From positions 62,001-126,000 of the forward strand of contig JAJNNY010000014.1 of assembly GCA_022453515.1 (NCBI GenBank): a stretch of DNA of 64,000 nucleotides, in the 5' to 3' direction. Below, one piece after another: positions 11,786 through 23,229 of the stretch (positions within the stretch are counted from its first letter, which is position 1; each line of letters begins with the position of its first letter). The DNA comes from Astrocystis sublimbata. Lineage: Eukaryota > Ascomycota > Sordariomycetes > Xylariales > Xylariaceae. The notes under the pieces are model-generated. The model made no database searches. It saw only the letters and a program-made list of their open reading frames with translations, and was not told the DNA's origin. The translations under genes and the position numbers were made by a program.

Positions 11786-12433
11786 CTAGCAGACATCCGC
11801 CTGGTAGTTCGGCAGCTGGCCGTTGGCGCGGATGAAGCCCGCCTCCCACTGCGGCGCGTCCTCGCCGACGATGGTGCCGGCCGAGCCGCCGCTGACGCAG
11901 AGCGTCTGGGCGGAATCGAGCTGGCTGCCGATGAAGTCCGTGTCGGTCCCGAGGCGGTCGCATAGCGAGCAGAAGAAGCCCCAGCACGTGTTGAACTGGA
12001 ACAGCAGGCAGGCGCCAGGCGCAATGACGAGTGCCTGGTCTGTTGATCGCACGGTGGAGATCACGGCGTTGCAGTCGCTGGCGGCTGGGGGGTTGCCCTG
12101 TTGACATGTTAGGCGGCCGTCTCGAGACATATTGGGCATGAAAGGGACAAAGGAATTTCATACCGAAGTCGCGCACTCGAAGAAGTCTTGCGCCGTGATG
12201 GGGTCCCTTGTCCTCAGGGCATTGCGGCGCTGCGACTGGCCCTTGGATAGGTGGACGACCGCTTTCGAGCTCTCTGACTTCGTCAGGTTGATGATGTCGG
12301 TTTGGTAGTCCGCTGGGGCACCTTCGGGGATCGAGGCTGCCGTTTCGTCGACCTTGAATGGCCGGTCTGCGGTGAGGATCGAGGTTGCTGTGGACAGTCC
12401 CACGAAAACAACGAGGCTTGACAGGACTCTCAT
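11786..12433 (-). CDS. Secreted eight-cysteine protein, effector-like
   Basis: Two exons (12433-12164, 12097-11786; 66-bp GT-AG intron in phase 0) encode 193 residues. The start ATG at 12433 opens a signal peptide, MRVLSSLVVFVGLSTATS. A polar stretch ending in RNALRTRDP could be a pro-region, and a dense C-terminal domain holds all eight cysteines. That domain is rich in small and aromatic residues (LLFQFNTCWGFFCSLC) and carries GEDAPQWEAGFIR. The even cysteine number and secretion signal suggest four disulfides outside the cell. Similar secreted proteins of unknown function occur in plant-associated Sordariomycetes (recollection). The spacing faintly recalls Ecp2/Hce2 proteins, but I would not assign it. 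There is no catalytic motif. Confidence 0.85.
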
Positions 12434-12589
12434 CTTGATGGATTGGGTTTCAATGGGCTAAGAATGTGTGAATTTTCGGCTGAGAAGTGTTTCCGACTTT
12501 CGAGTTGCTTGGTTTGGATGAGTCCAACGATTTCGATGATGTTACGAGCGAATTGTGCGACATTTTATATCCATCCCAAGTCGTCTTCT

Positions 12590-12613
12590 GGAAGCCCTGC
12601 AGGAAGCCCTGCA
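12590..12613. repeat. 12-bp tandem duplication
   Basis: GGAAGCCCTGCA occurs twice in tandem about 160 bp upstream of the secreted eight-cysteine protein start. It may be a recent slippage product in the promoter. Confidence 0.7.
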
Positions 12614-14240
12614 GAAACGTGCATCCTACAACATGCTAGACTCGCAGCCATACTCGAGATCTAGACCCCGTCAGATGACCGAGATATCCACGGCTGCCTC
12701 GTTCGGCTCTTGGTTTCCACGGTCCTGGCGCCCGGGGCGGCGAGGAGAGCTTACGCCCAGGGGGGCAGCGAGGCAACAACATGTTACTAAGAGCTGTCAC
12801 ACCCTTGTCCCGTGTCTTGTCCCAGACTATCACATATCTCGAAGCTGTGGCACGCGCAGGAACCAAAGCCAATAGCGCCCGGTGCATGCGAGATTTCTCA
12901 GCACCTTCTAAGGGGCTGGTTGCAGCTGACCCATCCTCCTCATCATGCTCGCATGCCGATTATACCCACTCGAAGGGTCTCGAAAATGTAGCAAGCTGGA
13001 AAACCAGGTTACCTTCCTTCCAAATTCCGATGACGGGTTGCAAGGGTTTTGGGCTCAAGCCATTTCGAGATCATGAGACTTCTTTCGTAACTGCTGGATT
13101 AGGTATGGGGACTTATCAGGAATGTTGCATAACGTTGTAACGTGCCAGTCGAGAGGCGCTTTTGGGCTGTACGTGAGGATGGGTAGAACGGTTCGGGGAC
13201 GTCAAATGGGCAGGTAAGTGCAGCACTGCTGAGAGCCGCTGTCGATCTCTTATACGAGCCTTTCTTTCGTAGAAGGCAGCTGATTTTATTTTCTTCTAGA
13301 AGCTTACTTATTTATATAAACAACTACAGCTGTCGCCTTATCCAGGCTGTCGGAACCTCTCTATATTTGCCTAATATCTTGAAACCCGCCTCGCTGCTCA
13401 GCTCGCGTCTGAAGCAAATGCAGGCAATATGAGTTCATATCGAAACAACCCATATGAGCGAAACGGCACGCGCTGCGAATGGTATTTTTAGCCTGGCATT
13501 CGACAACGATGCGCTGGAGGCTCGGTCATCTGGAAGGGGCGCAGAACAGACCTCGATATTAAAAATTGGGAGCTAGACTCCAATAACCGATTTACCCGGC
13601 ACTTTATCCAACCCGCGCGGCACGCACTGCTACCTTGGTCTCGCGCAGGCGACTGGTCGGAATATAGTGCCGAGACGAAGGCAAGTGGGATTACACAGCA
13701 AGAGCTACATGATAGGAGCTTGGAAACGAAACAAGATGATGCTCGATATGTAAGCTTATGGGTCCCATTACAATCGCAGCATGAAAGTCATACAGCTCGT
13801 CCGGCAATCTGATGACTACATTCGAGATAATGAAGCTCCATCCGGTTTTCAGCTTCCTCTCGTAAATTGATTGAACGATAACGTTGCGAGATGGAAATGC
13901 CTCCCTCTCTCGCTCAGGGCGGCAATTGAAATATGTCCGAACCCAACGCCGGACAGCCTTGAGGTTGCATGCTCTTGTGGCTGCCTTGTCTGTGAAGTCA
14001 TCATTTCGATATTCAAGGAGCTAGCTACCCGAGGAGGGTACTCATCATCCTCAAGATAAGCTGCCGTGGGCTGTTTGCAGGGCTGAAGCGAAAGGCGGCG
14101 CTGCCTGAGGAGGCAGGGTTGACTCTAGGTACTTGTCACGTCTGAACTCACCTTGGAACAAAGTACGAGACCGGGGTAAGTATGAAGAAGTCACCCTGCT
14201 ACTTTTAGTCAAGATTTTGGGGTTTGGAACTATTCTAGAA

Positions 14241-14510
14241 CTACGGCAACGAGCCTTGGTAGACCTTGAGGTCACGCCACGACAGACACTCGATGGCATC
14301 GCAGTAGGCTATATTGGCCTGCGTTATCCGCATGTACAGACCTAGAACGGTGAGCTCCGACTGTTGAAGGAAAGCTATGATGCTCGTAGCTTGATTATGT
14401 GTCGCTGGTCGATAGAGCTTCTGGGCCATGGCATTGAGCTCAGATATGCCATTTGAAAACCCCATCACATCATCGAGGGGCCAGCTGTCGGCTTCCTCGG
14501 CATGACTTGT
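14241..14510 (-). other. Exon-like open frame, possible gene remnant
   Basis: The minus strand is open from about 14505 to a stop at 14241. The product includes SNGISELNAMAQKLYRP and ends near DLKVYQGSLP. The composition (helical, Leu/Gln/Glu-rich) looks protein-like and resembles the C-terminus of a fungal regulator more than random sequence. A stop lies in frame just upstream, and no preceding exon could be joined. It may be a relic gene, an exon of an unrecognised gene, or chance. Confidence 0.2.
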
Positions 14511-15128
14511 ATGTTATGTGCTTCATGCAATGGAACCCTCAAATAGCGTGAATACGCAGTATGTCGGCTCCAATAGCACTGTACTTAATACTATTGCGGG
14601 AGTTGTCATCTATCATGATGTATGACAGACGTCGTTGCTCGCACTTCCGGGTCTATAGCGCACTGAAAATGAAGCGCAGAGCAAATGCTTGCAATTTCCA
14701 GTCAAACATTATACTTGAACATGCAACAGGTGTTACTTACCCAGCAACTGAACATCATGTTAGGAAGCCTGCTTGGTCACGTTTATATACCTGGGTACCT
14801 AATGCTTTCTTGTGCTGATGTCGAACCGACCCTCACTCTAGACTGCCCACTCACTCTCCTGGTCGGGTCTCCTGCATATTGGGTATATTATTTTACTTAA
14901 ATAGCACTATGCTTATCCTAGATTAGCAGAAGACATCCCTAATACTTCCATCCATGCTGGTTCGCAGTAGCTGTATGTACTCTATCATGTCTGACCTAAA
15001 TCGACGCGACTCGCCTCCGTGGATATATTGTGTGACGAAACCTATGTGGCAATAAACATGCCACCCCGCTATTATATCGCTAAACTTGATGATGCAAATA
15101 AACCCAGCAGTGAAGCCAATCAACTTCT

Positions 15129-17238
<2,110 letters not shown>

Positions 17239-18384
17239 TGTGAAATTGATTCCAGATATATGCTACACAAAATCCAGGGGAAATAATAAAACTGATAGCG
17301 AGATGGGGGTATGATCGCAATAACTAAGTTATATCTCGGGAAGTAGATGGTATGCACAAAGAACGCTCAACCATTGGCAAGGGGATTTGATTGGGGGATA
17401 TCGAATGCAACGTAAAGATATTTAGGATAATTGTCCGATGCGTGATGATAGATCGCCGGCTGTCGTCGACTTCTTTGTGAGCACACTCAATAAAGCGCAG
17501 AATGACCGGGGACGAAGGCTGTTTATTAATACCGAGCCAGCCTCGAGAGAGCTCGTCGCGTCTCGTGGGTTTCGAGCGCCGACATCAATCACCGATAGCC
17601 AAGTTTAGTACATTGAAAATCATCACGCGGGCGACGGCACAGAGAGTCGGGTAAGCCAGGATCTCTACTGGGTTAGAGGGACAGCGCATTCGACCAGGGT
17701 CAGCCAGTATCAAGAGCTCACGGAACATGCGAATGCTGGTTTAGACGATCGAGCACGGTGCCAAAGGTCGGCGATGGAAGTCATAGTGGTGGAACAGGTG
17801 GAGCTAGACTACACCAGCAAGCGGGCTCGCGACATAAAGAAGAGTCTTATCGCGAGGTTCAGAAAGCTACTTGCAGCACCTACCTGCTTCGATCTGCCTT
17901 ACGAGGGGGCCGTAGACAGATTGGGAGAGGCAAAGAGCGTCCAGGCTTGCAGACGTCTAGAGCTCGGCTCGCTGGGACGGGATCTCATCGCGGTAGTGAA
18001 GAGCGGGGCCGGCGAGCCTGCGCATCAGCGCCTGCGCAGAACCTGGGGCGCTATCATCATCACGGCTACACTCTTCGGGAAAGCATGCATACATGTACCT
18101 GCCTAGGTGAGAGGACATGGGGAGGGCACAGCCTAGAGCTAGCTGCCCTCGGGGCCTGCCTATTATAACGTACCTATCTCCGGCACCTCGCCGCAACTTA
18201 CATCATACCCCGCGTCTTTTGCATGGACGCAGCAAGAGGTATCTCCATGTAGCATCGCCCTACAACAGACCCCCGCCTACTACAGCTGACACGCGGTATA
18301 CCGTCCGGTATATGTGTGTTAAGCGACGTGTCTCCGGAAGTTGGAACAGGCTTGTGTAAATTCCATTTGCTTTTTCAATCTAGG
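17239..18384. other. Upstream region of the monooxygenase
   Basis: Probably the promoter of the minus-strand FAD monooxygenase. One weak plus-strand ORF is listed separately. Confidence 0.45.
17774..18106 (+). CDS. Weakly supported ORF, function unknown
   Basis: A 110-residue ORF with a true ATG. The first half is charged and helical (RARDIKKSLIARFRKLLAAP), which is more protein-like than its surroundings. No motif, signal peptide or intron was seen. It overlaps the likely promoter of the monooxygenase and may be chance. Confidence 0.22.
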   Translation: MEVIVVEQVELDYTSKRARDIKKSLIARFRKLLAAPTCFDLPYEGAVDRLGEAKSVQACRRLELGSLGRDLIAVVKSGAGEPAHQRLRRTWGAIIITATLFGKACIHVPA

Positions 18385-18386
18385 TA
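18385..18386. repeat. TA target-site duplication, left
   Basis: A TA dinucleotide directly abuts the left end of the transposon and is matched by TA at 20227-20228. This is the target-site signature of Tc1/mariner/pogo elements. Confidence 0.8.
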
Positions 18387-18411
18387 ACGTCACACACAAG
18401 CAAGTGTCGCA
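18387..18411 (+). repeat. Left terminal inverted repeat
   Basis: A 25-bp repeat starting ACGTCACACACAAGCAAG, the exact reverse complement of 20202-20226. Confidence 0.93.
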
Positions 18412-18428
18412 TATAAGCAAGTGTCGCA
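18412..18428 (+). repeat. 17-bp duplication of the left TIR core
   Basis: TATAAGCAAGTGTCGCA repeats the inner part of the left inverted repeat (AAGCAAGTGTCGCA) directly behind it. The right end has no matching second copy and goes straight from GTGTCGCA to its T-tract (read outward to inward), so the duplication is unique to the left end. Confidence 0.85.
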
Positions 18429-20201
18429 CTTTTTCCCATATCTCGTGCGCCAACTTAAATAACTCAACCACAACATATGTAAATCAATTAAATCAATCGG
18501 AGTCTTCTTTATTAGAGCTTTCTACATCTGCCTAGCAAGTTCGCGTATTGTGTCCAGGCTCCCCGCAGATGCCACAGCGCCTTCGACCCGTCTATACCCT
18601 CTTTACCGGACGACTACTCTCAGCTTTATCACTAGATTCAACTATCCTATTACCCTTAGATTCCTATAAAACTTAAGCATTAGCTACTATAAAAGATTCT
18701 CTAGCTTATAGTTGCTTGTTTTTAGTCCTATAACGCTTGTTTAAAACGTGGTTAGTTTCCTAAAGCTCTTTGGTCTTTTTATATAAAAGGGTAACCTTAT
18801 GTATTAACCCCTACGTTACTTTTATAAACGAGTTAATTATATTAAAAATCTTAGTTAAAAAGCTTAAGAAATGGTTTTTAACCCTAGTTTTAATAAGAAT
18901 TAATTAATATTCAGTCTCTCTAATAATAGTAGGTGTTTTTAAAATCCAAGATTTAGGTAGAAGCTTAGGGTCTGGCAAGGGTGTTTTTACTATTTCTTAT
19001 ATATCTAACGCAGAAATAACCCTTTTAGGATTAAAAGGAACAATTCTAGCTGCTTTAAAACCCGATTAAATGTTTTTTTTTATAAATATATATATAAATA
19101 TATCTAAAAAGCCGGTAAGTCTGGCTTCTTAATATAGGTTTAGTAACGCCCTATTAAACCTTTAACATTTTAACCATACTTCCGTTTTAGCACACTAAAA
19201 GGGACTAGGTTAAAAGGCTAGAGTTTATACGATAAATAGGCAGGCATACAAAGTATAAAAATATTATTAAGCCGGTAATATTTTTTAAATTCTATCGAAT
19301 AGTGGCTTTTGTAACTATTAAAGATTAAAAAGTAATAAATACCCTTTTTTAGGCTCTAAGTATAATTATTAAAATGTTTTGCCCATCGTATACCTATTTT
19401 ATTATTAGTCTAGCCGTTATCCGAAAAATCTACGACCTAATTGTGTGGTAATGCGGCGTTACGATACTAGGACGCAAGGTAGACCTTACCCGCGAAGATG
19501 ATATATAGCGGCACTGCCCAACCTTAAGAATTAACGGCCTGGTTCACAGTAACCCATTCTCTACCTCCAGGCTCGGCCTATCTAGGTCGCCCACGTCTTT
19601 CGGAGCTTGTAACCACTATTCCGGTGGTTATTTTGCCTATTAGAAACCCTGTCTCATCGAAGTTGTAGATATTCTCCACTTATATGCTATATTTCTCGAT
19701 TGTGAGCTCTATAAGCCTAAACCACTTGCGATAACTTTCGGGGTTTTTGTTAAAGGCTCGCTAGTAATTAATTCGGCGGTTATAACGTATTCAGAGGTTA
19801 GGTTATCGTTATATAAAGTTCGAAGCCCAGTTAACACTAACCTCCGATGCGTTACGTTCGCGTCAGAATATATTAGCCATTTCTTAAATATATCGAAGCC
19901 GGGGCAGAAACGCTCGCGTATCTAGCTCGAATATACGCTTAACAATTGTTTCTTTTTCGGATATTATTAAATTTCGACATTTAATATTGGCAATATAGTA
20001 AGGCGCGTTACCGTTAATTCTTCGCTGTAATATACGGGCGTAGACGTTATAGATTTAACCAAGCTTCCGTAAAGATAGTTTGGGGTTACGGCTTTTAGCT
20101 TGAAGCGCTAGCTGCAGATCGGCTTCTTTAGATTGTTAAACCATTACGTTATTGTAAAGAAATATATATATAAAGTTAGAAGTTAAAAAGTTAAAAAAAA
20201 G

Positions 20202-20226
20202 TGCGACACTTGCTTGTGTGTGACGT
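20202..20226 (-). repeat. Right terminal inverted repeat
   Basis: Exact 25-bp inverted copy of the left end, ending ...GTGTGTGACGT before the TA target duplication. Confidence 0.93.
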
Positions 20227-21827
20227 TATTAGAAATGATAAACGCTAATGCCTGGGCTAGCTGTGTAACTCTATATACGCATGTATCATGCCACCAAAAA
20301 CACAGTAATATTTACACTTGCACTTACACTTACACATATTACTATGCAACCACACACATGCGTACATACACCAAATGCATTCATGTAGCGAACGACCTGT
20401 TCGCATGGCTCTCACAAACACAATTGCCAAGGCTCACGACGCTCAGACGCCTTGACGGCGCGCTAGTGCGGCGAATACTTTAGCGAGAAGAGCGCCGTGC
20501 TCTGTAGTACCGTGCAGGCAGCATTTGGGTATACTTATATAACAAACAGGTACTAAGCCCTGGCCGGGGAAATGGGGATTCATATGTGCATGAGGTGAGA
20601 ACAACATCGGTTAGCATGCAACATGACGCCGCTGTAGTTCCGACGCTAATCTTCTCGATGTGCTGCGTACCTGACTAGTAGAGCTAAGACGTCTTGATGG
20701 TAATTAACTCACATCTAGAGTACGTTGCAAAGCTCTTCTCATACATGGGTGTTAGAAAACTGCACAAAGTCCTGTACAGGCAAGGAGTTACTTTGCCACA
20801 TGATTAGGATTTCCAATACAACCTCGAAGTTGTCTTCTTTATCGACTAACCCCCACGTTTAGAGACTCGGCACCCATTCTATAAGAACCTGGTCGCCTGG
20901 CATCTTGGACCGGGGAGCCACGGCAATTACCCCACATCCTTGAAACAACCTATCTTGGGGCTTGCATGCCCGGAAATTCTATGCAGTGCCGCTAAACATG
21001 CCGTTGTCAAACATCTACGCAATACGAGTAAAAGAGCACACCGAAACTGGCTAGACACGATACTAAGCTAGCGCGGCGCGTTGGCTTTTTTCGGAAGAAC
21101 CGAGCTTTCAAGTTGCTGCGCCGGCGACTTCATACATAGTAGAAACTGGACTCAATATGCGATCGCAGCGCTTGCGGGTCAAGACCACGGGACAGTCACG
21201 GCATGCAAGTCACTGTTTCCCCGGTGGACATGTTCGATATTACATAACCGCTGAACGTCTTGGCCAAAATCCTGCCAATGGGTGTTGAATCTAGGATTAG
21301 TCACCTGCCTAATACAGCATGTGGCCGTCCAGTTCGGGATACCCGCCTATTCTGAATTGCTTCTCCTTTTACTTTTGCAACACGTCACGCGGACTCGATA
21401 GCTACGAGCTTGCATCTATTGATAGACGGGTATGGCGGCTTGGTCCTCTGCTTGTCATGGCGATGCATATCCGCTGGCCTGTCCGCAATCCTCATGTAGG
21501 CTTTGCCGGGGAAGTCACCCGTGCAGAGGTTGGTTCGGATATGAGAAATTTGAATATTGATCTCACATCAACATTTCTTGACGCTCCTGGCAAAGGATTT
21601 TGCTGAATTGAGATGGACCCCCATGAAATCCTTCGGTGACCCTGATATTCACTCCTGAACGAAATAACTCGTCCATCCCTAAACAGGTAGGTACCTAGAG
21701 CGGCATGAGCGGATGCAGATCTCGATATTTTCGAGCTTCATAACTATGAGTGTAGCACGGAGTTGGTGAGTAATTCTCCTAGAATGTGCAGTCTTTGCTT
21801 TTCCCTTTGCTGAGTCTTACCGTCGTT
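20227..21827. other. Intergenic, no supported gene
   Basis: Begins with the right-hand TA duplication (20227-20228). A short imperfect CACTTA run lies near 20310-20335. The rest is unremarkable and contains the promoter of the next gene. Confidence 0.5.
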
Positions 21828-23229
21828 ATGGCGTGGTCAGCTCGTCTGCTTCTTGGTTCATTAGTCTTAGAGGGTGTTTCTGCTGCCAGTCTTCGCAAGA
21901 GAGCTTTCACCCCAACGGTGAAAAGCGCTTTTGTTGTAGGAATAGTCGCAGATCCGGCAATCAATCGGGACTCCTGCGGCTCTACCCGGATTGGAGACCG
22001 GGCATTTTGGACATGCCGCGATAGTCAGCCCTACGATGCCAACGGCGCTCCGATTCTGCCGTTGTGGGCATCGTCCGCGAGTTGGTCTAAATTTGAAGCG
22101 GATGGCACACCTGAACTTACGCAGTATGGCGGTGGTGGGAGCCGGGACCCCTATTTCCCCTATACGGCTGGGGAGTGTAATGGGAATAGCGCCGGGACAT
22201 GCGACGATGGTTCCAGATACGCTATCTGGCCGGATAGTCCCCCTTTAGTGGCATCAACTGAGGACAACGTTGTCACGGCGTACACGTGGATTCGTAAGCA
22301 GCATATTAATCCTGAGGTACGATTGAAAACAATTCATTTTGAGGCTCATCAAACGGCTTTGATAAAGCCCACTCGCGTTTTTGTATAAATACTGAGTTTG
22401 ATGTAGTGAGTTGAGTAAACATAAACATATCATCTCGAGGCTTGCGTTGGTTCGACATGAGAAGTCAAGCCATTGACTGGCTACAAGCGGCATGTTAACC
22501 CTTATACAACTTCAGTTTTAGCACGAATGACCCAGACCCAGCATGCTCGCTTTACAAGCTATCATATGACGTAGGGACATCAGATCGCGATGCGTTACCC
22601 ACGGTCACTCTCGTGAATGAGGACTTTTGGCTATATGGCTCCATTCCCTTTGGTAACTACGGCAATGTCATCGAAGACGGCATTGCTTACCTATTCGGAA
22701 AGACGTCTAACGGGGTTGTCGCACTGGCGAAAGTCCCCGTGGGCTCTATCGAGAACAAATCCCAGTACCAATACTGGGTCAATGGCGCTTGGGGATCGAG
22801 CATGCCGAGCTTAGATGACGCGAACATCAATATCCCCAACGCGAGCGCCGGTGGACAGGGTACATACTACTTTTCAGAGTTCTGGAAGAAGTGGGTGTGG
22901 ATTGGACAGGTGAGATATTGCCCCTTGACTACTTGCATGAACTTGACCATGCTGACATCCCATCTATCTCAAAGGCTGGTATCAGCGTATCCGCCGATTT
23001 CTTCATCACGACGGCGGATTCCATCACGGGGCCGTGGGAGAGCCCCGCCCAGTTCTACTCCGGGGAGTCTGGCAGCTTCTATCTAGGAGCGTACTCCCTT
23101 CAAGCACATCCGGGTCTCAACCCGAATGGTACTACGACGAATGAGATTTACATCTCCTACACCAAAAACGATGCGGTTGATGACACTTCTTTGTATTCCA
23201 CGCCTCTTATCCATATTCAGTGGAATTAG
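21828..23229 (+). CDS. Secreted protein, propeller-like; phase break at intron 1
   Basis: The ATG at 21828 opens a signal peptide (MAWSARLLLGSLVLEGVSA), followed by LRKR, a likely Kex2 site. Exon 1 runs to about 22316 and includes NRDSCGSTRIGDRAFWTCRD and YTWIRKQHI. Exon 2 (22516-22909) and exon 3 (22975-23229) join cleanly over a 65-bp intron (WIGQ|AGISVSADF) and end PLIHIQWN. The pattern of short aromatic strands, TTADSITGPWE and a late YISYT resembles secreted beta-propeller proteins of the DUF4185 or GH43-like kind (tentative). The first intron would be about 199 bp. Its best donor (GAG|GTACGA) leaves phase 0, but the only usable acceptor at 22515 needs phase 2. The gene is therefore either spliced with a weak donor, frameshifted, or a young pseudogene. 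Confidence 0.7.

Larger units (their letters stand above)
12434..15128. other. 2.7-kb interval with one exon-like ORF
   Basis: Contains the promoter of the secreted-protein gene, a perfect 12-bp tandem duplication near 12590-12613 (GGAAGCCCTGCA twice), and an exon-like minus-strand frame listed separately. Otherwise only short ORFs. Confidence 0.5.
18387..20226 (-). mobile_element. Fot1/pogo-like DNA transposon, RIP-degenerated
   Basis: A 1,840-bp element bounded by 25-bp perfect inverted repeats and TA duplications. The minus strand still reads as a Fot1-type transposase riddled with stops. In order one sees an N-terminal HTH/CENP-B-like region (LQLALQAKSRNPKLSLRKLG, about 20090), a segment near KWFRLIELTIEKYS, the DDE signature YNFDETGFLIGKI (about 19670-19634), GREWVTVNQAVNS, LYIIFAGKVYL, and a diverged C-terminal catalytic part including FILCMPAYLSY. 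The element is strikingly AT-rich next to its flanks, with many TAA/TAG codons where Gln, Trp or Arg would be expected. This pattern indicates repeat-induced point mutation. The length matches Fot1 (about 1.9 kb). It cannot encode an active transposase. Confidence 0.93.
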
